In this document: piece after piece, positions 30,885 to 39,836 of the stretch
How positions within the stretch are numbered: position 1 is the stretch's first letter
Layout of the letters: the number at the start of each line of letters is the position of its first letter
Source of the DNA: a virus
Strand: one strand, 5' to 3'
Virus record (IMG/VR): IMGVR_UViG_3300022833_000010
Span: 1-63,880 of that record
DNA: 63,880 bases
Position numbers and translations under genes: made by a program
The notes under the pieces: generated by a model
The model's database searches: none
The model's input: only the letters and a program-made list of their open reading frames with translations
What the model was told of the DNA's origin: nothing

Positions 30885-33800
30885 TAGCGACCACCTCTCT
30901 CACGGTTAGTTGCGTTTACACCACCAGTAATTTGAGGAATCATCTTGACAATCTCTTTACGAGTTTGACGACTGACGTCACCAGTAACATTAATGTTGTA
31001 AACTTGCTGTTGTGATTCTTTTTGGCCGTTGTTCATGTTAGCAACTGCATTTTTAGAAAGAACCATTTCTCCGGGCATTAGCATAGCTGGTACGGAGTCT
31101 TTACCTGCTTGTGAGAAAGACGTACTTGGTACAGTACCACCTTGAGCCATACCGACTCCACCGAAGAAGCCAAGTATAGAGCTAAATATACCACCTCCTG
31201 CACCGGAGCCTCCTCCGCCACCTAGATTAGAAAAGAAGCCTGATATGCTTTCACCTAATCCAGAGAAAAGACCTGAGAGGGTCGACCCGAGAGATTCAGT
31301 TATCCCACCTTCTCCGCCGTTACCAGCAAGACCTTTTGTAATACCACCTTCAACAGTTTCACCAACTTTTGAACCGAAGCCAAGAACACCTTCAAATATA
31401 CCACCCAGAGATTTACCTAACCCACCTTCGGGGCTAAACAAAGCAGTAGTAAAACTTTCAGAAAAAGCGTTGATAATATTTGAGCTGAAACTATCTGCTA
31501 AGTCAAGTAAGAAACCTTTAGCATCACCTGTCATTAAGAATGTTGAGAATGCGTTTTGAAAATCTCCTTGGAAATTCTCTGCGTAACTTTCTGCGATCTC
31601 TTCAGGTGTTTTTGCAGTATCCTTTTTCTTACTCTTGCTTTTATCATCACTTATACTACTTGAAGTGTTAGAACTTTCTGTAGAAATGTCACTAATGCTA
31701 CTAGTAGACGATAGTCTCGCCCTAGCGAGTAAAGCATCAATTGTGGCAACATCGCCGTACTCGTTCCTACTTACGGCTCTTGCACGGGCGGATTCTAGAT
31801 CAGCAATATCTCCTGATAGTCCACCTCCAGCCAACATTTTAGGCATAATACCTGCATTGACTTTGGCCATAAAGTCTGGGCCGAATTTGCTGACAGCGGA
31901 CGCCTTCATTACAAACTCACCATTAGAGAGCATAGCAGGGATTTCGTCCGAAGTACCTGTTCCCTTGCCATTCACAGCACCACCAGAGTTGAAGCCACCA
32001 ACATCTAAAGGTAGTAGGCTATTACTAGGGGTAAAAGTAGGAGCAGCGACTACACTAGATTTTTGTACTTGAAGTATACCTGAAGACAAGTTATCTAATC
32101 TGTTAGTAATTTTCCGAATGGCTTCTTCAAACTCGCCAATTGCAGAGCTGTTTAACATACGACCAAGTAGACCCAGATCTGAAAGTCTATCCAACTCGTC
32201 TTGCCAAGATTCTAAAGCTGCTTCAGATTGAGCAATTGTCATAGAATTTAAGGAAGAAGTTTCAAGGTTAGCAATAAGTGCTGAGTTCAGAGGGTCGTTG
32301 TTTATATCTCTGTTGATAGCGTTGGTATTACGATCACTAACTGTACCTGTGGAACCTGTCAGTAAATTTACCGGTAAGTTGATTACTTTCTCAACAGTTC
32401 CCGCAATTAAATCTCTTAGTTTTTCTGATAACTCACTTTCAGAAGTTAGTAGAAATACACTGAGACCTATTGCCGCAGCAGCTAATACTGCAGGATTTGA
32501 AATTAGAGCGAAGATACCGCTCCTAAGCTGTTTCAAAGCTTCCGGACCTTTTAATCCTTTAAAGATCCTTTTAATTAATCCAGAGCCTAGCCTAAGTAGA
32601 CTAGCGGATAACCCCGGTGTAATTAAAAAAGCACCTGCAATTAATACGAGGGCTGTTGCCAGTTTATCGGAGAATTCACTATTAAAATCTTTTCCGAAGA
32701 AACCATCAACAAAACCACTTCCGATAGAAGATGCTATGTTTTTAATACCTTCTATTACGTTAGCAACAATATCACCTTCACCAGAAAGAGCATCTTTTAA
32801 TGCCTTACCAAAACCTCTTGCAACTTTATTGATAGCAGCTAAGAATTCCTTATCATTGCCAAGCACGTTTGCTGCACTTAAGAACGCACCAGCTAATGCC
32901 CCTTTAAGTACAAGCTCTCTTATTGAACGCTTTAGTGCAATACCTAGAGCAACCGATATCGCAGCTGCTAACTGATCGCTATTGGCATTAAAATATTCCT
33001 CTGTATTTGCTATAATATTGTCGAAGGATTCTGTGACACTTTCAGCTATTGCTATAGCACCAATAACAAGAGGTGTCTTCTTTAATAAGTCTAAGAAAGT
33101 ATTATAGTAATCGGAAGAAAAGTCAATTGCTCTCTGGAAACTATTTCTTATTTCTTCAGAAAATGGGAGGTCAATTCTGCCACCAGATTTCAAATAAGTA
33201 TAGTCTCCAAAATAATCCCAAGCTTCAGTCATCGAAGATAAAGTGGAAGACCAAGCCTCTGCTAGACCGTCAGTGATTGTTGTTTTCAAACCACCTCTAG
33301 ATTCTATTTCGACAAGCATGTCTTTATATTCTGATACAACTTTTTTGTTTAAGTTGTTAAAGACTTCAATTATCTTAGCACCCCACGCTTTTAATTGGTC
33401 TAAGGGTTTATCTAAGAATGTCTTTAAGCTAGACCCGACTGATAAGGATTGTCCTGCTTCCATGTGAGAAGGGTCAAAAATACCAGTCCACAAAGAACGA
33501 CCAACAACACGATCCCAGATTTCGTAAAAGATTGCAACAACGTTATCTTTAAACCTTGTCAACCCTGAAATAGCACTAGAGAAGCCAGTGAATATCTTGT
33601 CTGACAGATCAACTTGAGTTATAGCAGTATCCATAGGGATATAGCCAGACTCGCGTCTCCACATGTTTTTAACTACGTCTTTTATTTCTTCTACAGTAGC
33701 GATTACGTTATTCTTAGAATTAGCCATAGCAGACTGTATACCATCTAAGAACTTAGAAGCATCTATCTCGTCTGTAAACAATCCGGATATATCATCCATA

Positions 33801-34699
33801 ACATCTTGGGCAAAGTACTTTACATCAAGTCTAAGAAGTGTTAACCCAATTCTTGCTCTTAATGCCCATTCTTCTATGTTTTGTCCTAAGAAGTTTACAG
33901 CCTTAGTTGAAGATATAATTGCTTTCTTTACTAAGTCAGAAACCCCAATAACCTTATCCATGTTGGCTAAAGCACGAGTCCAAGCATCACCGAATACAGT
34001 AGCTAATCCTGCTACAGTCGCGTCAAGTGTGCCAAACTCGGAATTCATCTCATCAGCACCATCACGGATAGCATCAAAGACAGCTTCTGCAGTTAGTAAA
34101 CCGTCTTCAGCCGCTTCTCTCAGTTTCCCAAAAGGGATACCCATACCATCTGCAATAGCTTGGGCTAAACGAGGCATACCTTCTAGTACTGAATTTAGTT
34201 CTTGCCCTCGTAACTGGCCAGAGGCCAAACCCTGTCCAAGTTGGATAATAGCAGACTTAGCAGTTTCGGCAGCAGAACCTGAGAGTACGGCGGCTTGTTG
34301 TACAGCTTCAGTTACTCTTAGCAACTCTTTGGTTGAACGCCCTGATCCTTTTAGGGCTAAACCAAATCTGTTAAAGGTTTCAGCCGCTGCATCTACACTA
34401 CCACGAGATCTTGCGGAAATAGCAAATAGTTCTTTTAAGACTGCGTTAGTTTTAGTAATGTCTCTAGTTACTAGATTAACACGGTTGCTGAAGTTAGTCA
34501 TAGAGTCAGCGGCTCTTGTAATACCTTTTACTACGATTGTTGCAGAAAAAGCAGCTGTCAATCCAATAGCCATTTTTTGAAAGCTATTAGTTAACCTACT
34601 TGTTCTTACGTCTAGATTAGTTATGGAGCGTTCTAGTTTGCTCATTTCTCTTGTGGCTTGGCTAGCGTTAGCCTTTACCCGAATTTCTACTCCACTCAT
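30884..34699 (-). CDS. Tail tape measure protein
   Basis: 1271 residues from ATG 34699, preceded by AGGAG; the open frame to 34768 runs through a terminator and is rejected. N-terminal coiled coil (QATREMSKLERSITNL), a tape-measure core (about 80-260: SAETAKSAIIQLGQGLASGQ, GMPRLAQAIADGMGIP), several hydrophobic segments in the middle, and two C-terminal copies of a GG...S/DxxPAMLxxGExVxxxxAV motif. It sets tail length, predicting a tail of roughly 190 nm by the usual 1.5 Å per residue rule. Largest tail gene; behind its own terminator. Confidence 0.93.
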   Translation of the reverse strand: MSGVEIRVKANASQATREMSKLERSITNLDVRTSRLTNSFQKMAIGLTAAFSATIVVKGITRAADSMTNFSNRVNLVTRDITKTNAVLKELFAISARSRGSVDAAAETFNRFGLALKGSGRSTKELLRVTEAVQQAAVLSGSAAETAKSAIIQLGQGLASGQLRGQELNSVLEGMPRLAQAIADGMGIPFGKLREAAEDGLLTAEAVFDAIRDGADEMNSEFGTLDATVAGLATVFGDAWTRALANMDKVIGVSDLVKKAIISSTKAVNFLGQNIEEWALRARIGLTLLRLDVKYFAQDVMDDISGLFTDEIDASKFLDGIQSAMANSKNNVIATVEEIKDVVKNMWRRESGYIPMDTAITQVDLSDKIFTGFSSAISGLTRFKDNVVAIFYEIWDRVVGRSLWTGIFDPSHMEAGQSLSVGSSLKTFLDKPLDQLKAWGAKIIEVFNNLNKKVVSEYKDMLVEIESRGGLKTTITDGLAEAWSSTLSSMTEAWDYFGDYTYLKSGGRIDLPFSEEIRNSFQRAIDFSSDYYNTFLDLLKKTPLVIGAIAIAESVTESFDNIIANTEEYFNANSDQLAAAISVALGIALKRSIRELVLKGALAGAFLSAANVLGNDKEFLAAINKVARGFGKALKDALSGEGDIVANVIEGIKNIASSIGSGFVDGFFGKDFNSEFSDKLATALVLIAGAFLITPGLSASLLRLGSGLIKRIFKGLKGPEALKQLRSGIFALISNPAVLAAAAIGLSVFLLTSESELSEKLRDLIAGTVEKVINLPVNLLTGSTGTVSDRNTNAINRDINNDPLNSALIANLETSSLNSMTIAQSEAALESWQDELDRLSDLGLLGRMLNSSAIGEFEEAIRKITNRLDNLSSGILQVQKSSVVAAPTFTPSNSLLPLDVGGFNSGGAVNGKGTGTSDEIPAMLSNGEFVMKASAVSKFGPDFMAKVNAGIMPKMLAGGGLSGDIADLESARARAVSRNEYGDVATIDALLARARLSSTSSISDISTESSNTSSSISDDKSKSKKKDTAKTPEEIAESYAENFQGDFQNAFSTFLMTGDAKGFLLDLADSFSSNIINAFSESFTTALFSPEGGLGKSLGGIFEGVLGFGSKVGETVEGGITKGLAGNGGEGGITESLGSTLSGLFSGLGESISGFFSNLGGGGGSGAGGGIFSSILGFFGGVGMAQGGTVPSTSFSQAGKDSVPAMLMPGEMVLSKNAVANMNNGQKESQQQVYNINVTGDVSRQTRKEIVKMIPQITGGVNATNRERGGR

Positions 34700-34718
34700 A
34701 GTGGTTCTCCTATATAAT

Positions 34719-34766
34719 AAAAAAGCCCCCGATAGTATCCTACATGTTGAGGAAGCCATCAGGGGC
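34719..34766 (-). terminator. Terminator in front of the tape measure gene
   Basis: Minus-strand arms CC/GG-rich: 34766-34756 (GCCCCTGATGG) pairs with 34735-34725 (CTATCGGGGGC) over 11 positions, a smaller TCCT/AGGA hairpin in the loop, then six U residues. It separates capsid and tail-tube genes from the tape measure gene and would reduce tape measure expression. Confidence 0.8.
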
Positions 34767-34776
34767 AATTTAACTA

Positions 34777-35112
34777 TTAGTCTGGGGTTATTAAGCCAAT
34801 AGTTGTTAGCACTTGTTCGATAAAGTATTTCGGAGCTTGCTGACTGTGTCCATTATTTAATGTGCTTACGTGTTCGACATCATTTATAATAGCACCACCA
34901 GTGAAACCACCAATCTTATTTCTATCTATTTCATTTTCCCAGCCGAGTCTTGCTTCACCAGTATCAACTGGGGTAACAATTTTAAGCTGTTCTGTCCCGT
35001 AATTGATTAGAACTTCAATTTCCTTGTTAGCAAGGTCTTTAAATTCTGTTTCAATACGTTCTATTTCTTGTCGGAAGTTAACTACCTCCAAAGAGACTAA
35101 ACCTTTTTTCAT
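34777..35112 (-). CDS. HK97 gp10-like tail protein
   Basis: 111 residues from ATG 35112 (ATGA overlap with the chaperone extension); an upstream TTG gives five more residues. TPVDTGEARLGWENEI and HVSTLNNGHSQQAPKYFIEQ are the HK97 gp10 family pattern, a tail-completion/minor tail protein. In most siphophages it lies nearer the connector genes; here it sits between the chaperones and the tape measure. Confidence 0.75.
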   Translation of the reverse strand: MKKGLVSLEVVNFRQEIERIETEFKDLANKEIEVLINYGTEQLKIVTPVDTGEARLGWENEIDRNKIGGFTGGAIINDVEHVSTLNNGHSQQAPKYFIEQVLTTIGLITPD

Positions 35113-35449
35113 TTTTTTCCAAGCCAAGGTGGTGTCCAGTTAGAACTATCCCCGCCTTTAGCCGAGAGCATCATGTTTAAGAATTTGCCTTTCGGTAACG
35201 CGGTGGTTTCTACTGGAGTGTTTTCTTTCATAGTTCTTAAGGTCACAAATAAATCTTCTGGTTTACCTTTGTAACCTTGAGACTGAAGCATTAAGAAAGT
35301 TCTTTGATCTTCTCTCCAACCAATAGGTCTTCTCTTAAAATACTTTACCCAGTTTAACAACTCAGTATAGGGCATTTCTTCTTGAATTTTGTAAACAGGT
35401 AAATTCAAAGCTTCTGCAATTTCAAAAATAGTCTCTTCGGATTGCGTTA
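35109..35449 (-). CDS. Tail assembly chaperone, frameshift extension (GT-type C-terminus)
   Basis: This frame has no good start of its own (first candidate TTG at 35408) but continues exactly from a -1 shift at the GGGAAAC site in the upstream chaperone gene: after the shift it reads KLTQSEETIFEIAEALNLPV, then EEMPYTELLNWVKYFKRRPI. The EMP-EL--W--Y pattern with a preceding L-LPV is the usual C-terminal half of siphophage tail chaperones (lambda gpT). The fused product guides assembly of tail tube protein around the tape measure. Confidence 0.85.
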
Positions 35450-35746
35450 GTTTCCCTCAGACCCTCCAAGACCAGAAACTCGCATAATTTCTTCAGACAA
35501 AATGTTGAGTTCCGACATAGGGAAACTCTCAAACTCTTCGTCTGTCAAATCTTCAGACCCTATAACAGAGAGCTTGATAATATCGCGCAGAAGCTTAATT
35601 TGTGCGTCCGAGGCATTACTTTTACCAGACTTATTAATCATAGCTTGCATTGCAAGAATCTGACCCACTGTCAACTTTTTAACTTCAACTTCGTCGCCCA
35701 TAAAGGCTACTTTTTCGGTTAGTGTCTTACCTACGAGATGTTTCAT
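35447..35746 (-). CDS. Tail assembly chaperone (lambda gpG-like)
   Basis: 99 residues, acidic helical protein (LTVGQILAMQAMINKSGK, EDLTDEEFESFPMSELNILS) placed between tail-tube protein and tape measure, as expected of gpG. Its last codons include the slippery heptamer GGGAAAC just before the stop; a minority of ribosomes should shift -1 to make a longer GT-type protein. Confidence 0.82.
   Translation of the reverse strand: MKHLVGKTLTEKVAFMGDEVEVKKLTVGQILAMQAMINKSGKSNASDAQIKLLRDIIKLSVIGSEDLTDEEFESFPMSELNILSEEIMRVSGLGGSEGN
35450..35456 (-). promoter_or_regulatory. Slippery site GGGAAAC for programmed -1 frameshift
   Basis: Minus strand G-GGA-AAC read in the gpG-like frame (X XXY YYZ form), immediately followed by the TAA stop at 35449-35447. 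Shifting back one base gives GGG-AAA and enters the open frame of the chaperone extension. Lambda uses GGGAAAG in the same place. Confidence 0.85.
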
Positions 35747-35781
35747 ATTATATTCCTTACTGATTCTATTAATTAGATAAA

Positions 35782-36006
35782 TTATTTTTCTGAGAAGAGT
35801 TCTTGGTTTTGTTCTTGAAAATCATCAAGCAACTTTCTCACTGTGTGTAGTAGAGACAGGGTTTCCATAATTTCCCTACCAATCTCTGAGTCGTTATCAA
35901 AGTCTTTAAAACGTTCAAAAGATTTACGAATACTAATATCAACGCTTCGGCGCATATGACGGAAAGTCGTACGCATGACGAAACCCTTACTGAATGGCTT
36001 ATCCAT
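35782..36006 (-). CDS. Small hypothetical protein of the tail block
   Basis: 74 residues, basic N-terminus (FVMRTTFRHMRRSVDISIRK) and helical acidic C-terminus. Between tail tube and tail chaperone genes. No family recognised. Confidence 0.6.
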   Translation of the reverse strand: MDKPFSKGFVMRTTFRHMRRSVDISIRKSFERFKDFDNDSEIGREIMETLSLLHTVRKLLDDFQEQNQELFSEK

Positions 36007-36028
36007 TTAAATATATTCCAATTTGTTA

Positions 36029-36052
36029 GAGACCCCCCCGTAGAGGAGCCTC
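36029..36052 (-). other. G/C-rich hairpin between tail-tube gene and the next gene
   Basis: Minus strand GAGGCTCC can pair with GGGGTCTC across a short loop; no U tract follows, so it is more likely an mRNA stabilising or attenuating element below the abundant tail-tube message than a full terminator. Confidence 0.3.
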
Positions 36053-36061
36053 TTAGATTAA

Positions 36062-36601
36062 TTAAGCAGCAGCAATTGTAGCTGGTCCAAAGAAATCAGA
36101 TTGTGTTGAGAGGGTAACTGTTGCAGTAACAGCGTCAGTCAATGCTGGGTTTACCAAAATTGCTTCAATCTTACCCAAAAAGTAAAACTCCGTGTTCTCA
36201 ATAGCTAACGTAGCGTCAGCGCCTTGGTCTTCAGTGACAGCAGAAGCGGCCATCATAAAGCGAACTGCAAGGTTAGTACCGATAAGGTCGTGAATATCAG
36301 TCATATCTGCAGCTACATAGTTTACAGTAACTTCGAGACTTGGGGAGTCAGACTGGCCTTGTACTTGCGAAGAAGTCTTTTGACCATAAACAGGTACGTT
36401 TACGATATTTGCTGGTGTACCGACAGAAGGAAATTCGCGTACGGAAGGCATACGAATGTGAGTTGCGTCTGCGGTTCCAGGAGTTCCGCCTACAAACAAT
36501 GCGGCAATTTCAGCTGCCGTGTCAGTGTCATTAGGGATAGTGCCTGTAAAGACGTCAAGGTATGTAAATACACCTGCGCCCAATGAGGAAATGTGTGCCA
36601 T
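36062..36601 (-). CDS. Major tail (tail tube) protein
   Basis: 179 residues, Ala/Thr/Val-rich beta protein (SLEVTVNYVAADM, AVTATVTLSTQSDFFGPATI). Gene order (connectors, this gene, chaperones, tape measure), size and composition match siphophage tail-tube proteins. Only the family type, not a named family, is recognised. Confidence 0.78.
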   Translation of the reverse strand: MAHISSLGAGVFTYLDVFTGTIPNDTDTAAEIAALFVGGTPGTADATHIRMPSVREFPSVGTPANIVNVPVYGQKTSSQVQGQSDSPSLEVTVNYVAADMTDIHDLIGTNLAVRFMMAASAVTEDQGADATLAIENTEFYFLGKIEAILVNPALTDAVTATVTLSTQSDFFGPATIAAA

Positions 36602-36606
36602 TTGTG

Positions 36607-37008
36607 TTATTCTCCGTATTTGGTAAATGGGATTAAGTAAGATGCGCTGTATAGCGACTTGTTTAAAGGGTCTAGTCCCTCAGTGTTTAAGTAAGAAGTT
36701 CCTAAAATAGTACCTGAAGTTAATCTTTTATTCTCAAGGACAATATCGAGAAGATTTGAGATAAACATGGTTTTACTTTGACCTTCTCCTGCTTTTACAA
36801 ATATTTTTACAGCTAACAAACCGCCTAATTGTTTAATAGCACCGTGTGCAATATTATCACTCTTAGAAGGCATCACAGTAACTATGACATACTCTTTAGA
36901 GTTTCCTTTAGAGCCTTGATAGTTTGCGGGAAAAGTTTCTATATTGTTGGCTTCCCAAACATCAGAAGCAAAAACTTCTTCAATATCTGATAGAATATCT
37001 ACAAACAT
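36607..37008 (-). CDS. Tail terminator-like protein (lambda gpU position)
   Basis: 133 residues. Alpha/beta protein (MFVDILSDIEEVFASDVW...YVIVTVMPSKSDN...LAVKIFVKAGEGQSK) consistent with tail terminator proteins. TAATG coupling with the upstream head-closure gene. Identification mainly from position and fold-like pattern. Confidence 0.6.
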   Translation of the reverse strand: MFVDILSDIEEVFASDVWEANNIETFPANYQGSKGNSKEYVIVTVMPSKSDNIAHGAIKQLGGLLAVKIFVKAGEGQSKTMFISNLLDIVLENKRLTSGTILGTSYLNTEGLDPLNKSLYSASYLIPFTKYGE

Positions 37009-37346
37009 TAAGACTTCTCCTTAGTCAACTGCATTGTAATAACAAAACTATCGTCAGTAAAGTCAGTAATGCTATAAACATTTTCTCCAACTGTCAAAGT
37101 ATCGTAACCGTCAATTGCTATACCAGACTTCATAATTGCGCTTTGATTGAAAGCACTATCAGAAGGTTTTTTAGATGCTTCTAAGAATACAGTAACACTG
37201 TAGTTTTTAGTACTACCTACGGTTTTCCCAGTAGAAAAGTCATACTCTGTAACGTTACGATTTGAAATAGTAGCAGGTTGTGCTAGGTCTCCAATAGCTG
37301 CAAAAGCCTTGTCTACACCAGCAATTATTTTTGATCTAAGAGACAT
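37008..37346 (-). CDS. Head closure / head-tail joining protein
   Basis: 112 residues from ATG 37346 (GGAGG upstream; TAATG with the adaptor stop). Beta-rich after residue 30 (ATISNRNVTEYDFSTGKTVG, SVTVFLEASKKP), as in head-closure proteins of siphophages. Position between the adaptor and tail terminator supports the role. Confidence 0.6.
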   Translation of the reverse strand: MSLRSKIIAGVDKAFAAIGDLAQPATISNRNVTEYDFSTGKTVGSTKNYSVTVFLEASKKPSDSAFNQSAIMKSGIAIDGYDTLTVGENVYSITDFTDDSFVITMQLTKEKS

Positions 37347-37852
37347 TAGTTTGCCCTCCACCAAGTCCTACCTACACCCATTGAGCCTTTTACTAAAAGA
37401 GGTTTAAGTAGCTTATAAGTTGTTGGTGAAGTAATTGGTGTTTTTCCAACATCATTATTACTATCAGAAAGACTAATTGATCCTACAGAAATACTCTCAA
37501 AAGTTTGAGTAGTACCTGCAAGTAAATCCTCATTAGCAACTAGATGTAATGCTTGTTCGTAGACTGCTACCTTCACACGGGCCGGAACCTCGTTCTCAAG
37601 AAACGTTACAGTCATACCTAAACGGGTATCATAGTAAGTTGCATAAGAACGAGGCCAAGCAAGAGCCTGAGATCCACTGATAGCAGAACCAATCCAAGCG
37701 TTATCATCAGTCAATTGAGTTGATGTAACAAGGGCTTGGTCTTTGACTTCATCAGAGATAGTTAACCATTCGGCACTATCAATACGAGTCTCAAAGTAAC
37801 TATCAGCTTCTGCAATAGTGACATAGCTGTTTTCATTTAGAACTAATGTCAT
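37346..37852 (-). CDS. Head-tail adaptor, DnaT-like family
   Basis: 168 residues. NSYVTIAEADSYFETRIDSA, AEWLTISDEVKDQALVTSTQ and ALAWPRS are the pattern of the putative DnaT-like family, which in phages is the portal-adaptor (head completion) protein following the major capsid gene. Helical first half, beta tail. Sits directly below the capsid gene. Confidence 0.72.
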   Translation of the reverse strand: MTLVLNENSYVTIAEADSYFETRIDSAEWLTISDEVKDQALVTSTQLTDDNAWIGSAISGSQALAWPRSYATYYDTRLGMTVTFLENEVPARVKVAVYEQALHLVANEDLLAGTTQTFESISVGSISLSDSNNDVGKTPITSPTTYKLLKPLLVKGSMGVGRTWWRAN

Positions 37853-37870
37853 TAGTGCGCTCTCTTTCTA

Positions 37871-38989
37871 TTATGTGTGGAAGATTGGCAGAATGCCGAG
37901 GTTCAGTGCGTCCATCTTACGGTCGTAAGAAGCAGCTGCGCCCATTGTTGCGTTGGTTGCGAAAGCAGAAGTCGAACCTGCCCAGTCGTAACCCATTGGG
38001 TGGTTTACATAGCCCCAACGATACCAAACGTTAGTCGAACCGCCACCAGTGTAGGAAGCCGCATTGCGGTCAACTTCAACAGGTGTAGGCATTACGAGTG
38101 CTGTTGCAGCAACCGAACCGGGTTTAATAACAAAAGAACACTGTGTTGATTGTGCGTTCAGGTCGCCGGACGCGAAGCCCGATGCCATTTGGTTAGCACG
38201 TGTCATAACGAGGCGGAACTTGCCACCAAAGATTGTTGAGAACTCAAGGTTCCCATCTTTGATACGGTCTTGGTCAACCAAGTTTGCCGCGCGCATTTCA
38301 GCCATGATTTCTGGGCTTGTTGCCAAGTACATGAAATCTGGTTCGTAGTCTTTGAAAGCTGCGCCAATCGAACGGAACAAACGCTCACCACGAGCAGCGG
38401 CAATACCAGACGCGTCGAAGAGTTTACGTGCGTCGTTAGCACCAGTTGCAGCAGCGCCGTGAAGACCTTCTGCGTTTACGTCAACAAAGAAGCCAGTTGC
38501 GGCTACGTCTGCGTCTGTATCAAAAGCGATCATGCCGCCGTTGCCGGAGCCACCTTTGTCACCGAGAGTAACTTCGCTAAGTGCGACACCTTTGAGAACT
38601 GCCAACAGAGCGTCATGCTCATCTTGGGCGCGGACTTCAGCAAAATCACGGGCAATCTTGGCCAGACCGTCTTGCTTCGAAACAACTTCTTGCATGTTGA
38701 CTTGCTCTGCACCGAAGGTACGAACAGTCTTAACGAAGTTGGCAACGTCTGTTGCAACGCTTGTATAGGTACCATCAGTAGCCGAAGACAAAGACGCAAC
38801 GTTTACTGTGGCGCTCAGTGGCTTGTACCAGCGGAACTGACCAACAAACGATTCACCAGAAACGTCGATCTTTTGATCGGAAGTGACAATGCCTGTACCA
38901 TTCAGCTTTTTAGCAGAGGTATAAGCTTCATCGGAGTAAGCAGAAATTGCGAGTGCAATGTTCTGGAAGTCTGTATTTGTAATAGGCAT
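37871..38989 (-). CDS. Major capsid protein
   Basis: 372 residues, directly downstream of the scaffold gene. Features of an HK97-type coat protein without its own propeptide: long helical segment with acidic/basic mix (QVNMQEVVSKQDGLAKIARD), a central Gly/Ala-rich domain and a C-terminal region (VWYRWGYVNHPMGYDWAG) typical of this coat family. The gene is visibly richer in G+C at third positions than neighbours, a common sign of strong expression. Confidence 0.85.
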   Translation of the reverse strand: MPITNTDFQNIALAISAYSDEAYTSAKKLNGTGIVTSDQKIDVSGESFVGQFRWYKPLSATVNVASLSSATDGTYTSVATDVANFVKTVRTFGAEQVNMQEVVSKQDGLAKIARDFAEVRAQDEHDALLAVLKGVALSEVTLGDKGGSGNGGMIAFDTDADVAATGFFVDVNAEGLHGAAATGANDARKLFDASGIAAARGERLFRSIGAAFKDYEPDFMYLATSPEIMAEMRAANLVDQDRIKDGNLEFSTIFGGKFRLVMTRANQMASGFASGDLNAQSTQCSFVIKPGSVAATALVMPTPVEVDRNAASYTGGGSTNVWYRWGYVNHPMGYDWAGSTSAFATNATMGAAASYDRKMDALNLGILPIFHT

Positions 38990-39024
38990 AGTTTTTTATT
39001 CCTTGGAGTTTTTTAGTCTAATGA

Positions 39025-39732
39025 TTAGACATTAAAGTTACCTAGCTGGCCTTTTGCGGCTTGAGCTAGAATTTCTTGCGTAGACATTTCCATAATGGAC
39101 TTGCTTACATCGGTGTTAATTTTACCGTCATTGTTATTTGTCCCGCCGCCAGTATTAGACTTAGTACGGAACAAGAAAGAGTTGCCTTCTTCTTTTGCAT
39201 AGGCGGCAGTGTAGTCACGAATACTAGTACCGCCAGTGTGTGACCAAGAACCATCTTCGTTTTGAACGAGTTGGTCTACAATCTCACGTCGAGCCATATC
39301 TCTTGACTTATCGTTTCGGAAATCCATTCCTGAGAGTGCATCGTTGAGGACACCGTCCCGTTTGAGTTGTGTAGTTTCAGTAGCGTATTCTGCAAGACGG
39401 GTACGAGCTTCAGATAGCTCAAGTTCGAGTGCTTCTTGTACTTTACCTTCTTCTTTCATACGGGCAATAGTCGCTTCTTTGGCTGCTTTCTCAGCAGTCA
39501 CCTTATCTTTCAAAAGACCATCGCGTTCAGTAGCCATTTTATCCATGTTAGCTTTCATCTTAGCAAGACGTTCTTCAACGATTGCTTCGAGTTCTTCTTC
39601 AGGTGTTTTTGGTGTCTTGTCGCTTTCGTCTTCCTCATCTTTAATTCGTTGCGCTTCAACTTCTGCAGCGAGTCGTTCGACTTCTTTTTCAGCAGCGAGT
39701 TTGTCGTTAGCAGCAATTTCTTCAGGTGTCAT
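39025..39732 (-). CDS. Capsid scaffold protein
   Basis: 235 residues. Long charged coiled coil (about 1-135, e.g. ATERDGLLKDKVTAEKAAKE), Lys/Glu/Ala-rich, with a Gly/Asn linker (NTGGGTNNNDGK) before a short C-terminal helix that would contact the coat protein. Standard scaffold architecture and position just before the major capsid gene. Confidence 0.85.
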   Translation of the reverse strand: MTPEEIAANDKLAAEKEVERLAAEVEAQRIKDEEDESDKTPKTPEEELEAIVEERLAKMKANMDKMATERDGLLKDKVTAEKAAKEATIARMKEEGKVQEALELELSEARTRLAEYATETTQLKRDGVLNDALSGMDFRNDKSRDMARREIVDQLVQNEDGSWSHTGGTSIRDYTAAYAKEEGNSFLFRTKSNTGGGTNNNDGKINTDVSKSIMEMSTQEILAQAAKGQLGNFNV

Positions 39733-39805
39733 AGTATTTCCTTCTCAAGCACAGCTTGGATTAATAATTTGTTATGTTTCGAGTCACAGACTCTTTTGTT
39801 TTTAG

Positions 39806-39822
39806 TAATTGTACGGGCCTTG
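39806..39822 (+). repeat. TAATTGTACGGGCCTTG intergenic motif, copy 3
   Basis: Same motif as at 29786 and 30467 with one change, but on the plus strand. Flanked by GTAAT/ATTAC arms so the site could form a short hairpin. Lies in the 104-bp gap between the MuF-polymerase stop and the scaffold start. Confidence 0.5.
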
Positions 39823-39836
39823 CCTATTACAAATAT

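Noticed and set aside
33663-34580. Plus-strand open frame of 305 codons inside the tape measure gene (also 32298-32975, 31635-32072, 31245-31559)
   Set aside because: Composition is Ser/Leu/Pro-rich mirror of the tape measure coding strand, no ribosome site, no known motif; shadow frames of a long repetitive gene.
38270-39016. Plus-strand open frame of 248 codons opposite the major capsid gene
   Set aside because: Cys-rich product with no motif, on the strand without any accepted gene, produced by the codon bias of the capsid gene.
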